64,000 bases of DNA from Bog-473 sp963783965. Its GTDB lineage: Bacteria > Actinomycetota > Acidimicrobiia > Acidimicrobiales > RAAP-2. Below the pieces are notes generated by a model. That model saw only the letters and a program-made list of their open reading frames with translations, had not been told where the DNA came from and did not search any database. Location of the stretch: the NCBI GenBank assembly GCA_963783965.1, contig CAWAPQ010000003.1:434001-498000 (forward strand), in the 5' to 3' direction. The first letter of the stretch is position 1, and each line of letters begins with the position of its first letter. A program made the position numbers and the translations under genes. Shown here piece after piece: positions 1 to 8,527 of this stretch.

Positions 1-160
1 CTCCTACCTCGATCACTTCATCGCCTACGGAAAGGTCGGCGATTCTGATGATGTCGCCGAAGACCTGCCGCGGATAGCGAGGACGAAAGCGGTCGTAGTC
101 CAAGGCCTGGGCGGAGAATCGCATCGACGCCTCAGAAGCAACCCGCCAGAAGTCCGACAT
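1..160 (-). CDS. Class I SAM-dependent methyltransferase, N-terminal part (runs off the window)
   Basis: Reading leftward from an ATG at 158-160 gives 53 residues with no stop before the window edge. The protein begins MSDFWRVASEASMRFS, continues through DYDRFRPRYP and reaches VIEVG at the very edge. A short aromatic/Arg-rich leader followed by hydrophobic-E-V-G is the usual entry into motif I (VxExGxGxG) of class I methyltransferases. The substrate cannot be told because the rest of the gene lies outside. No convincing ribosome binding site is visible. It is not the same gene as the methyltransferase at 2016-2756. Confidence 0.6.
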   Translation of the reverse strand, partial: MSDFWRVASEASMRFSAQALDYDRFRPRYPRQVFGDIIRIADLSVGDEVIEVG

Positions 161-291
161 AGGTCACAAGTATCGCCGAAGGTCGTCGGGTTCGCCTTGA
201 TGCGTAGACCGGGCCGTCTGCCGGATGAAACGTGATCCTAAAGCGAAACCCGCTCTGTCCCGAGAACCGCCAAGTTGGTTGGGCCCGGGGC

Positions 292-624
292 TTACGGAGG
301 AGGTGACATCCCAATCTTGTGGCGTACTTCGGCCGACGTGGCCCACGAATCTTCAAGGAGCTGACCCAAGGCTTGCCAGTCAGCGGCTTTCGATCCGTCA
401 AGCTCTGAAGCTTTACGTTGCCAGATCACATGACGTGATCTGCCCAATGCCGCACCGATCTCATTCCAGGTGTGGTTCTGTGATCGAGCCACCTTCACTG
501 CTTCCTTCTCGATGGCGGCGAAGTACTTTTGGAAAGCTGAAACAGCTTTCAGGACCTCAATGGGGTCGGCATGTGGATTCGTACGAAGTTGCTCCCAGTT
601 GTCCCACGAGGCGCTATTCGACAT
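292..624 (-). CDS. Small helix-turn-helix protein
   Basis: This is a 110-residue protein when started at the ATG at 622-624 (MSNSASWDNWEQL). The frame stays open further upstream, but the extra residues look non-coding. The middle carries a helix-turn-helix-like stretch, TWNEIGAALGRSRHVIWQR, of the kind seen in sigma-70 region 4, resolvase and small antitoxin-like DNA-binding proteins. The region before it (FQKYFAAIEKEAVKVARSQ) should be a long helix. It stands alone, divergent from the MerR-PP2C gene. A DNA-binding role is inferred from the HTH only; the target is unknown. Confidence 0.5.
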   Translation of the reverse strand: MSNSASWDNWEQLRTNPHADPIEVLKAVSAFQKYFAAIEKEAVKVARSQNHTWNEIGAALGRSRHVIWQRKASELDGSKAADWQALGQLLEDSWATSAEVRHKIGMSPPP

Positions 625-839
625 CCGTCGATTGTCCGTCTGTGAATCGCCGCCTGTCAAGGGACCGTGACTCACGAAACGTGTGAACTGTTGCCGAAAA
701 AGGGTGGCATTCGACCCGTGTTGAATCGTTGTCGAACTGCTCAGCGTCGCGGCGAACGGGGGCAACCTGACGAAGCCTGAACAGCCCACTTGACTCTCAC
801 CACCGGTCAGGGTTCATGCTTCATCTTGTGGACGACCTC

Positions 840-1907
840 ATGGCCATTGGTGAATTCTCGGACCGCTCAGGCCTCTCGGCCAAACGGCTCCGGACATACG
901 CTGCGGATGGCCTCCTCGCACCGGCAGCGATAGACCCGCGTTCGGGGTATCGCTACTACTCGCCCGGCCAGTTGGACGACGCCAAGGTGATTGATGCGCT
1001 CCGTAAAGCAGGCGTACCGCTCGCCGACATCTACGCCTTCATGCGTCGGCCGTCAGAAGATCGCCTCGATGCGTGGGCGAGACAGGTCCATTGCGATGCC
1101 AACCGCCGCCAGGGAGCCCTCGCCCTTGCCCGCCGTCTCCTCACCGAGACGGAGGATCCGTCCTTTCCAACCGCCAATCCAGATTTCAAGGAGAGATTCA
1201 TGACAACACTACGGACAGCTGGTCGCTCGGAGATCGGTCAGCTGCGCGAGAACAACGAAGATGTCATCGTGCGCAGTGATCGTCTCGCCCTCGTCGCCGA
1301 TGGGATGGGGGGCCACCCTGGCGGCGAGATCGCGGCGAATGTCGCGGCGGGTGTGATTTCGGCGGTCTTCATAGGTCAATCAGAAGACGAGCTCGAAGCG
1401 GCGGTACGTGCTGCGAACTGGGCGATCCGGGACCGCGCAATCGGCCAGTCCGGACTAGAGGGCATGGGAACCACGATCTGTGCGGCTGGTCTTCTCGTGT
1501 CGGGACAGCTCGCACTCGTGCATGTCGGCGACAGCCGGGCCTATCTCTGGCATGAAGGTGCACTAAGTCAGCTGACTAAGGACCACAGCGTGACCGCCGA
1601 ACTGATCGAGCGAGGAGAGTTGCGGGAGGAGGAAGCTGCTCAGCATCCCTATTACGGGGTTCTCACCCGAGCGCTCGGAGTGGCGCCAGACGTCGAGATT
1701 GATCGCCGCACCGTTGCCGTTGAGGAGGGAGACAGAGTGCTCCTGTGCAGTGACGGTCTCTTCAACGAATTGTCCGTCGATGAGATCGCTCGTGCTGTGG
1801 AGGGAGCGAGAGACCCAGCCGCGATCATCGATACCCTGATCGAGGGGGCCAATGCTCAGGGCGGTCACGACAACATCTCCGTCGTGGTCGCCGAGGTGGC
1901 CGCCTGA
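840..1907 (+). CDS. MerR-type HTH fused to a PP2C protein phosphatase
   Basis: Residues 1-70 are a MerR winged-helix domain (AIGEFSDRSGLSAKRLRTY, then DPRSGYRYYSPGQL). They are followed by a short helical linker and, from about residue 125, a complete PP2C Ser/Thr phosphatase domain. The PP2C metal and phosphate motifs are all present: RENNED, VADGMGGH, GMGTT, HVGDSRAYLW, TKDHS, LLCSDGLF and GGHDNISVVV, so the enzyme should be active. The start at 840 puts the MerR domain at the N terminus; an ATG at 816 is in frame but adds an unrelated octapeptide. The arrangement suggests a DNA-bound or ligand-switched phosphatase acting on Hanks-type kinase substrates. That role is inference. No kinase gene lies next to it. 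Confidence 0.85.
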   Translation: MAIGEFSDRSGLSAKRLRTYAADGLLAPAAIDPRSGYRYYSPGQLDDAKVIDALRKAGVPLADIYAFMRRPSEDRLDAWARQVHCDANRRQGALALARRLLTETEDPSFPTANPDFKERFMTTLRTAGRSEIGQLRENNEDVIVRSDRLALVADGMGGHPGGEIAANVAAGVISAVFIGQSEDELEAAVRAANWAIRDRAIGQSGLEGMGTTICAAGLLVSGQLALVHVGDSRAYLWHEGALSQLTKDHSVTAELIERGELREEEAAQHPYYGVLTRALGVAPDVEIDRRTVAVEEGDRVLLCSDGLFNELSVDEIARAVEGARDPAAIIDTLIEGANAQGGHDNISVVVAEVAA

Positions 1908-2015
1908 TTCAACTTCACGACTGGGTGTCCCGGAAGGTGCCCACCTGTCACGCCGTCCCGGCGTACGCGGGCAGGTTGATTATTGAGGACACGTGGCGCG
2001 GACGATCGGACCGAG

Positions 2016-2756
2016 CTATGACCTCCTCGCGATGAAAATCAGCTCTCTCTCACCCAGAGCCGACGGTCGCCTATCCCAGTCACCAAAGACATTTTCCACG
2101 GTGAATCCCGATGAAATGAGAGATTGTCGCAGCAACTCTTCGCTGCGGAATCGAATGGCGAAGGGTGAGAGCAGCTCCTCATCACTCCGTGACAGACTCC
2201 GGTGGCCGACCGCGTAAACGACATCGGCTTCCACGTTTGTTACCTCAGTCCAGGACTCGATCCGCCCGTTAGGGGAATCCGGGATGATGCGCTTGTGGCC
2301 GGTCCAACGTTTCCACTCCCACGCTCGCGGGTCGCGGCTCTCGAAGGCCAAGTATCCCCCCGGCCTGAGCGCTTCTTTCACCCCAGCCAGGGCCTCCAGC
2401 CAATCGGCATCAGTCAAGATGAACTGGGGTACGTGGCCGCTCATGATTGCCAGGTCCGCGCATGGCGTTCCTAGTTGTCCAGCACCCCCCTGGATCCACT
2501 GGACACCGTCTGCGTCAGGCTTTTCCAGGGCCCTCTCCAGCATTACAGGAGAGGGATCGACCCCTATCATTCGATAGCCCCTCCTCGCGAGCTCAAGAGT
2601 GATGATGCCCGTACCGCACCCAAGGTCGATCACTGTCTCAGCACCGACCTCCTGAGCAACGCCAAGATAGAAGTCGGGTTGCGAGCCAGGCTCGTATGAG
2701 TTCACTGCGTCATAAATCGCGACCTGGCGCGGATCGGTGAACTCGGGAGTAAGCAC
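2016..2756 (-). CDS. Class I SAM-dependent methyltransferase
   Basis: The protein is 246 residues long with a GTG start at 2754-2756. Motif I is VIDLGCGTG near residue 43, followed by the acidic motif II residue in MIGVDPSP and a post-motif helix ERALEKPDADG. The C-terminal half contains the typical LRPGGYLAFESRD strand-turn. This is the Methyltransf_11/25 small-molecule type. The substrate cannot be predicted. It is transcribed alone and faces the MerR-PP2C gene with 108 bp between their 3' ends. Just upstream of its start lies a SUKH-like remnant on the same strand. Confidence 0.85.
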   Translation of the reverse strand: MLTPEFTDPRQVAIYDAVNSYEPGSQPDFYLGVAQEVGAETVIDLGCGTGIITLELARRGYRMIGVDPSPVMLERALEKPDADGVQWIQGGAGQLGTPCADLAIMSGHVPQFILTDADWLEALAGVKEALRPGGYLAFESRDPRAWEWKRWTGHKRIIPDSPNGRIESWTEVTNVEADVVYAVGHRSLSRSDEELLSPFAIRFRSEELLRQSLISSGFTVENVFGDWDRRPSALGERELIFIARRS

Positions 2757-2769
2757 GGTTCAAGTTTCG

Positions 2770-2964
2770 GCTACCGAATGGGAAGCCGGCAAACTTCGGT
2801 GCATTTGGGTCGTTCTGGAAGTCCAAGATGATCGGCTGATCTGCGCCATGACCGAAATCTCCGATTTCGATCATCAAGTCCCGAAGAAGAGGTGCCTCTC
2901 TCGGAATTGTCCCAAAAGTGCCTGCCGCCAGCCTCAGCTGACTGGCTAGCGACCGTCGCTGGGC
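2770..2964 (-). pseudogene. Remnant of a SUKH/SMI1-KNR4 immunity-type domain
   Basis: In the minus-strand frame, the stretch from PLLRDLMIEIGDFGHG through ADQPIILDFQNDPNAPK matches the pattern of SMI1/KNR4 (SUKH) domains, where the central block reads hydrophobic-x-IGxFG-xGxxxPIxLDYR-xDPxxP. No start codon or complete domain can be built around it, and the usual C-terminal W/F-rich block is missing. It is therefore read as a fragment. SUKH proteins are commonly toxin-immunity proteins. No toxin gene is visible beside it. The recognition rests on a short motif and could be wrong. Confidence 0.35.
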
Positions 2965-2986
2965 CACGGGCTTTGCGCAAGGGCTC

Positions 2987-4426
2987 TCAAAGTCGGGTGA
3001 GTTCCTCCGTGACCGCCTTCTCGACGCACGTCCCCTCGAAGAATCCGGGGTTTGTCCCTGCCCAGAGTCGCACCGGATTGGCGAAGGTGAAGTGGCGAAA
3101 CCCCTCGGCGTCAAGGAGGTCGTGCTCGACAAGTTCCCACGCCTCCTCGAGCACCTTGCGGAAGTCCGGCACGTCCCAGTGGCCGATGTCGCTCGCAAAG
3201 AGGGCGGCTATGCGGGCCCCGAGCGGGTTGAGCCGCTCGTCGAAGGCCACTGCGGCCATGGGGTCGTCGGCCTCGCAGCCGAAGAAGTATTGGCGGCTGA
3301 ACACCTCACGAATGTCCTCGGGCGAACGAATCAGGGATTCGGCGAAGTCGTCGATGCTTGCCCCCTCGACCATCGGCTCGGACAGCAGGCTGAGGCCCTC
3401 GTCGATTCGGCTCAACCGTTCCCGGACCGGACCCTCAGCGAAGTCGTCGAAGAGCGATACGAGCATCTCGCGGTCAAGCTCGGCCGGGTCATAGCGCTTC
3501 ACGGCTTCGCCATTGCGCTTCGCCCAGTGCCCGATCACGTCGCTGTAGAGGTTGCATGCCCATGCGGTGCCGCCCTCCTGGAAGGCAAAGCGGAGTCCGG
3601 GGAACCGCAGTGGCACCCCTCCCATCAGGAGCGAGCGAGCAGTCAGTTCGCCCGCGGCGGCGAAGTTGCCGATGTGGTTGTAGACAAAATTGTTTGTCGA
3701 CATTCGGGAGCCCCATCCGGACCCGGTCGAGTGGAAAGTCGGAGAAACCCCGAGCTCGGCGCACCGCTGCCAAAGCGGGTCGTAGTCGTAGGGAGAACCG
3801 TGGCCGAGTCCGTCCATCCAGATCGCGCCCGGACCACCTTCGGGAATCGGGCGGGGGATGGCACCTCCCATCATGACCGCCCGGAGGCCGAGCTCGACGA
3901 CAGCGTGCTCGAGCTCGGCCAGCGCCTCATCGGGAGTGAACGTGGGGATGCACGCCACTGGAATCAGTCGGTCGGCGTAGGGGGCGTACTGCTCTGCGAG
4001 GTAGGCGTTGAACGCAGCCGCCATGGCTTGGCGGAGCTCCTCGTCGCCGATGTGGATGGGGATGAGTCCGTACGTGGGGTACAACACGGCAACGTCAAGA
4101 CCGAGCTCATCGAGGCGCTCGTACAGCAGGCGAGGGAGCATGGCGGTTGCCCGATCGAGGGTATTGCGGGTGGGGATGCCCCACCACGGCGTCTGGGTGA
4201 TGCCGTGGCGCTTGCGCATCTCGTCGCTCACTCCCTGGAGCGTCTCACCGCTGTGGACGAGGGCATCGAAACGCTGCGCCACCGACTCGTCGGCCAGATC
4301 GACCAGCATGTCCCTCACGAGGGGGAGGAACTCGATCAAGTGTCCGTCGCTGTCGATGATGGGATGCTGCAGCTGGGCACGGATGTGCCGCACCCCGTCC
4401 GACGGTTCGTAGTTGGTCATCTCCAC
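2987..4426 (-). CDS. Amidohydrolase-family metal-dependent hydrolase
   Basis: This 479-residue protein starts at GTG 4424-4426 (or the ATG two codons in), preceded by a GAGAGGGAG ribosome binding site. Near residue 24 it has IIDSDGHL, which replaces the DxH metal motif of the amidohydrolase_2/ACMSD group. A central FHSTG supplies a candidate metal His and SDIGHWD near the C terminus the catalytic Asp. The length and ...RLIPVACIPTFTPDEAL... block match the long amidohydrolase_2 proteins widespread in Actinobacteria and often linked to aromatic-acid or xenobiotic breakdown. The substrate is unknown. It is monocistronic. Confidence 0.75.
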   Translation of the reverse strand: MEMTNYEPSDGVRHIRAQLQHPIIDSDGHLIEFLPLVRDMLVDLADESVAQRFDALVHSGETLQGVSDEMRKRHGITQTPWWGIPTRNTLDRATAMLPRLLYERLDELGLDVAVLYPTYGLIPIHIGDEELRQAMAAAFNAYLAEQYAPYADRLIPVACIPTFTPDEALAELEHAVVELGLRAVMMGGAIPRPIPEGGPGAIWMDGLGHGSPYDYDPLWQRCAELGVSPTFHSTGSGWGSRMSTNNFVYNHIGNFAAAGELTARSLLMGGVPLRFPGLRFAFQEGGTAWACNLYSDVIGHWAKRNGEAVKRYDPAELDREMLVSLFDDFAEGPVRERLSRIDEGLSLLSEPMVEGASIDDFAESLIRSPEDIREVFSRQYFFGCEADDPMAAVAFDERLNPLGARIAALFASDIGHWDVPDFRKVLEEAWELVEHDLLDAEGFRHFTFANPVRLWAGTNPGFFEGTCVEKAVTEELTRL

Positions 4427-4675
4427 GCTCCCTCTCTCGACTCGGTGATCCTACGACTGGGACCAGGCGTTGAAGGCGGGAAGCGCTCCACCGACCCGCA
4501 TCGCATCCCTCAGATGTTGCGTCACAGTCCCGGCAACTTGTAAGGGACAGGTCGAAACGTCGAGGATCTATCGTTCCTCGAATGAGACTTGCCGGGGTCG
4601 TGACTTTCCATTCAGACGACGCTCGTTGGCCCGCCCGGCATGGCGAGCTGTCCGGAAGACCACTCGGTTAAGACC

Positions 4676-5110
4676 ATGCCAGCGCTACCACCGGAACTTC
4701 GCGAGTTGATTGAGTCTGGGCCCATGGTCCACCTGAGCACCATCAACCCCGACGGGAGCCCCCAGGTGACCGTCATTTGGATCGGGCTCGACGCTGGCGA
4801 TCTTGTCAGCACCCACATCCGGGACAACGTCAAGCTTCGGAACATCAGGCGCGACCCCCGCGTGGCGCTCTCGTTCGACCTCCCGCGAGAACCCGGTGTG
4901 TGGATCAACCCCTATGCAGTCCTTTATGCACGGGCGACAGTCGAACCCAGCGCTCGCATCTGGGACCTGATGACCAAACACGCGAAGGTCTACGTCGCAC
5001 CCGATGCTGAAGTCCCCGTTCCGGAGGGGTCGGAGGATGGCTTTATCGTGCGCTACTCGATCACGCGAATTGGTGGCATCGGCCCATGGACGACCAGTCC
5101 TGCGGTCTGA
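4676..5110 (+). CDS. Putative F420-dependent PPOX-class flavin-fold oxidoreductase
   Basis: Started at ATG 4676 (MPALPPELRELIESGP) the protein has 144 residues. The split-barrel pattern VHLSTINPDGSPQVTVIWI, then NVKLRNIRRDPRVALSFD, and a C-terminal TRIGGIGPW are typical of the PPOX class F420-dependent enzymes of Actinobacteria. These bind F420 or FMN and reduce or oxidise small organic molecules. The ATG at 4640 would add an N-terminal piece not seen in the family. It stands alone downstream of, and divergent from, the amidohydrolase. Whether F420 rather than FMN is used cannot be decided from sequence alone. Confidence 0.75.
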   Translation: MPALPPELRELIESGPMVHLSTINPDGSPQVTVIWIGLDAGDLVSTHIRDNVKLRNIRRDPRVALSFDLPREPGVWINPYAVLYARATVEPSARIWDLMTKHAKVYVAPDAEVPVPEGSEDGFIVRYSITRIGGIGPWTTSPAV

Positions 5111-5263
5111 CTCGTTCGGCCGGTCGGCAGCGCCCAGGCTCGGCGTCTGGGGCAGCGCCGTAGGAAGATCGAAAGGGCACGTCCTCATGGATGGGAGTGT
5201 CTTCGTCTGGGTATAGGGCTTGAGGGGTTGCATCACGCCCCAGCCGCTAAGGAGAGAAAACCC

Positions 5264-5728
5264 ATGACGATCGTTCGCAATGAAGACGGAACCCTGGTCG
5301 TTCCCGTGCGCCAAGAGCGCGGTCATGATCAAGAAGAGGGCGCGAGCGAAGAGACGAGTGTGGCAACAGCGGATACCACTCGTGTCCTTCACCCCGGAGA
5401 GGGTGGCTATGACGAGGCATTGGTCGAGTGGGACCTCCAGCAGAATCCCGACCGCGAGCCAGCGGTGTCAACGCCGAGCGGCCGCCAAGAGGCCATGACT
5501 CTCGTCCACACGATGGCCGAGTCTCCGAAGCACGATGTGAGCGCTGCGATGGAGGGAATCAACGATCCCGAGGCGAGTGGCGAGGCCTTGCGCCACGTCC
5601 TCATCGGGGGCGTCCATTCGGTCGAGGATTTCGCCGTCGAGGTCGCCGAGGCCGAGGGTGGCGAGCCACTGCCGGCGCACGCGGCCACGAAGATCATCGG
5701 AGAGGTGCTTACGGAGCTCGACTCTTAG
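5264..5728 (+). CDS. Conserved-looking acidic hypothetical protein
   Basis: Not recognised. The start at 5264 (MTIVRNEDGTLVVPV) is favoured because an AAGGAGAG ribosome binding site sits about 8 nt upstream. The product has 154 residues, is strongly acidic and has no membrane segment or Cys pair. The N-terminal half is polar and probably disordered. The C-terminal half (from about residue 70) looks helical and ends in HAATKIIGEVLTELDS. Codon usage is typical for the window, so I consider it a real gene, probably cytoplasmic. It is monocistronic. Confidence 0.6.
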   Translation: MTIVRNEDGTLVVPVRQERGHDQEEGASEETSVATADTTRVLHPGEGGYDEALVEWDLQQNPDREPAVSTPSGRQEAMTLVHTMAESPKHDVSAAMEGINDPEASGEALRHVLIGGVHSVEDFAVEVAEAEGGEPLPAHAATKIIGEVLTELDS

Positions 5729-5877
5729 CGGTGCACTTGGGCAGAGTCATTCCGAAAGCGTGATCGAGGGGACTCCGCGAAAGCATCGTACGCACGGACC
5801 GCTGCTGAAGGCGTATTCGAACCAGTTGCGGTGCTCGACAGCCGCGCCTGATCGGGAGACGCACAGAGCCGACGAAG

Positions 5878-7326
5878 TTGAGGACCCGTTGTGTTTCCGC
5901 ACTGCCTATTCGACACAATGCCCGATACAATTTGTTCACGCGTCGTACCCTTCTGCTGGGCGGTTGGCTAGCAGTCGTTGGCGCGGCCATGTGCCTGGTA
6001 GTCGGGTTGGCGCTGGGCTCGCCGGCCAGCGCGGTTGCTACCGCTTGGCCGCCTGGATTCGGTGCTTGCGCTGGTCCCCGTTGCCCAACTGGTCCGTATC
6101 CAGATCCCGGGAATGGGCCGATCACCTTCCATGATGACGCCGTCAACGTCTTCGTCGGCGGAGATTTCAGTGCCATCAACGGGGCTGCGGAGACAGAGGG
6201 GCGAGTCGTCACGATAGGCGCTGTCGATATTGACTCCAACCCGGTGTCGGTTCCCAGGTACAACATCGGCGTAGCTGGAGTGGGTTCGCGGGTCACGCCG
6301 TCTCCTGGGCAAGTGGCACTGGCAGTCGGCGGGAACATTGCAGTCGTCGCTCCTCAGATACTGGACGTGGGCCCGTCCGATGGTTTGATCGTGAACTACG
6401 CCGGCACCCGGACTGGAAGCATTGACGCGGCGCAGGTACAGCAAACGCCGACGGCAGTCAGTGCTTATGGCAACGTATCGGCTCAGCTCATGGCGATCTC
6501 CCAGTGCATCAACGATCCAATGGATAGAACCGGCACGACCGGTACGGTGACAAACGCCGGATCCACGGTCACCTTCATGGGTGACAACACCAGCCCCCTG
6601 CAGATCTTCGATGTGAATTTTCCGATCGGCACTGCATCGACTGCCGAGGGTCTCGCGTTCTCGGGAATACCTCCGGGGGGCACGGTGATCGTCAACGACA
6701 CCAATGGTCTCGTGAATACCTACACCGGAGGTGTGGGCTCGGGGCACGGTCCCCCGGACTCAATCCGCCAACAAATCCTGTGGAACTTCCCGACGGAGAG
6801 CACCGTCACTCTCAATGGCAGCGCCCAGTTCCAAGGGAGCATTCTGGTCGGGGTTACTGCCAGCACAACGACCGATTCCTACCCAGGGATAGATGGTCGG
6901 ACATACACAGTCGGCAACCTGGTACAGACGTCGACGAGCGGAGGCGGAACCGAGATCCACGCCTACCCATTCGATGGTGGATTGCCGGAGTGTCCCACGG
7001 ACGTCACAACCACCACGTCGACCTCGACAACCACCACGACAACGACCACCACCACCTCCACGACCACAACCTCGACGACCTCCACCTCCACCACCACGAC
7101 AAGCATGCCGAGCACGTCGACGACCACCTCCTCGCCGAACAGCGCGACAGCGGTTCTGACGCACCCGAGCTCTTTTGCTGACACCGGGGCAACGAACCCA
7201 CCTGGCGGATCAGCCTCAATGGCTCTTGCGACAACTGGAATCGCCTCTGAGACCGCCTTCGAAGTTGCGGTTGGGCTGCTCGTGCTCGGGCTCCTGCTCA
7301 TTCTCGTGTCTCGTCGGTTGGCGTAA
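5878..7326 (+). CDS. Cell-surface choice-of-anchor-A protein with Thr-rich stalk and LPxTG-like tail
   Basis: The frame opens at TTG 5878; a TTG at 5931 (LFTRRTLLLGG) is an alternative start. An Arg-rich n-region and hydrophobic h-region ending near ASAVA form an export signal. Residues about 70-360 are a choice-of-anchor-A domain, with the typical opening FHDDAVNVFVGGDFSAING and repeated beta-strand blocks such as FQGSILVG. A 45-residue Thr/Ser stalk follows, then LATTG, a hydrophobic helix and the basic end SRRLA. That order matches a sortase sorting signal with LATTG in place of LPxTG. No sortase gene is in the window. It is likely a wall-anchored adhesin or matrix protein. Confidence 0.75.
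   Translation: MRTRCVSALPIRHNARYNLFTRRTLLLGGWLAVVGAAMCLVVGLALGSPASAVATAWPPGFGACAGPRCPTGPYPDPGNGPITFHDDAVNVFVGGDFSAINGAAETEGRVVTIGAVDIDSNPVSVPRYNIGVAGVGSRVTPSPGQVALAVGGNIAVVAPQILDVGPSDGLIVNYAGTRTGSIDAAQVQQTPTAVSAYGNVSAQLMAISQCINDPMDRTGTTGTVTNAGSTVTFMGDNTSPLQIFDVNFPIGTASTAEGLAFSGIPPGGTVIVNDTNGLVNTYTGGVGSGHGPPDSIRQQILWNFPTESTVTLNGSAQFQGSILVGVTASTTTDSYPGIDGRTYTVGNLVQTSTSGGGTEIHAYPFDGGLPECPTDVTTTTSTSTTTTTTTTTTSTTTTSTTSTSTTTTSMPSTSTTTSSPNSATAVLTHPSSFADTGATNPPGGSASMALATTGIASETAFEVAVGLLVLGLLLILVSRRLA
7005..7137 (+). repeat. Low-complexity ACC/ACG/TCG triplet tract
   Basis: This is an in-frame run of Thr and Ser codons (acc, acg, aca, tcg, tcc) encoding the stalk of the surface protein at 5878-7326. 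Codons are mixed, so it is not a simple microsatellite, but it could still vary in length between strains by recombination. Confidence 0.8.
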
Positions 7327-7464
7327 CGCAGGTCGTTCGCCAAAGCGTCGCGACCCAACATCAATGGCGGAGCGGCGTATCGCCGTTGTGCCGTGCGGTG
7401 GCACCTCCGGACAGCGAGGACAGCCCGGCACGGAGGCGTCCTCTCCGAATGCGATGCTGGAGGC

Positions 7465-8340
7465 ATGAGTCATGACTCGGGCGTGGACCCCGAGGCGGCG
7501 GCTTTGATCCTTTCGGGCGTGACGGGGAAACCGTTCCGCCACGTGCGTCAACTCAGCGGTGGTGAGACGGGCGCACATCAGTTCCTCGGATCCAATGGCC
7601 GCCCCATCGTCGTGAAGTGGGACACCACCGCAGACGGCCGTGCCTTTCGAGGTGAGGCGGTCGTCCTCTCCGAGCGGCTTCGCTGCGAGGCGGGTTGGCC
7701 AGTGCCAGTCGAAACGTTCATCAATGCCGAGGAGGTCAGCTTCATCATCCAAGAGTTCATGCCGGGGACTCCGCCAACCGCACTCGGTCATCGACTGATC
7801 GATCGACTCTTGGAACTTCACGCACGCCGTTTGGGATTGGCCGCTCCGCACGACCCCGTCCGTTGGCCCGAGAACCTCATCACGACGCTGGCCGTCGGGG
7901 GGAATGGATACTGCCGCCACGATTCCTTTCAGGGGTACGACGAACGCACTCGATCGTTGATCGGGCGAATCGAATCGTTCGGGTGGACGCTGAAGGCCGA
8001 GGACTTCAGCGGCCGCGATGTCGTCCACTGGGATCTCCATCCGGGCAATCTGCTCGTCATTGACGGCGACCTCTCGGCGGTCGTGGACACCGACTTCACC
8101 ATCATTGGAGACGCGCGCTTTGATTTGGTCATGTTGGCCCTGACCAGCCTGAATGTGGAATGCGATCGGGGAGTCCGGTCTCGACTCTTTGCTGAGGCTT
8201 TCGACCACCTCGACGAGTTGACGGCACAGGCGTACCTGGGGCACCTGTTCGTCCGGCTGATCGATTGGCCCATCAGGCGCCACAGCCCTACCGAAGTGGA
8301 CTTCTGGTTGGCCAGAGCGGACGAGTTGCTCACAGTCTGA
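7465..8340 (+). CDS. APH-family phosphotransferase (aminoglycoside/choline-kinase fold)
   Basis: The start is ATG 7465 (MSHDSGVDPEAAALILSG), giving 291 residues. A kinase-like N lobe (RPIVVKWDTT with the ATP-binding Lys, then RGEAVVLSERL) leads to the catalytic loop VVHWDLHPGNLLV and the metal-binding VVDTDFTIIGDARFD. These are the Brenner and DFG-like motifs of the APH family. The family phosphorylates aminoglycosides, choline, homoserine or other small molecules, and the substrate is not evident here. A GGAGG lies very close to the start codon. It is monocistronic. Confidence 0.75.
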   Translation: MSHDSGVDPEAAALILSGVTGKPFRHVRQLSGGETGAHQFLGSNGRPIVVKWDTTADGRAFRGEAVVLSERLRCEAGWPVPVETFINAEEVSFIIQEFMPGTPPTALGHRLIDRLLELHARRLGLAAPHDPVRWPENLITTLAVGGNGYCRHDSFQGYDERTRSLIGRIESFGWTLKAEDFSGRDVVHWDLHPGNLLVIDGDLSAVVDTDFTIIGDARFDLVMLALTSLNVECDRGVRSRLFAEAFDHLDELTAQAYLGHLFVRLIDWPIRRHSPTEVDFWLARADELLTV

Positions 8341-8527
8341 ACAGCAGCACCGTAGGGGAGGCGACAGCCCGGGCCCGCCTCACTGGGCAGTTTGCGCACG
8401 AACAATCGGCCGAATCCAACCAACGTTCCCCGTCGAGCCCGTGCCCGGGAGAGCGCCGGTGCTCCGAGACGCGCGCCGCTCGGCAATCGGCATGATTCCG
8501 ACGGTGGATTCTGGCAACCTGGTGGGG

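Noticed and set aside
3092..4543. Long plus-strand open frame opposite the amidohydrolase
   Set aside because: It is the antisense shadow of a gene with clear family motifs; its translation is His/Arg/Gly-rich and without any domain pattern.
7005..7137. Repetitive tract considered as a CRISPR-like or satellite array
   Set aside because: It is an in-frame Thr/Ser codon run inside a surface-protein gene, without spacer structure.
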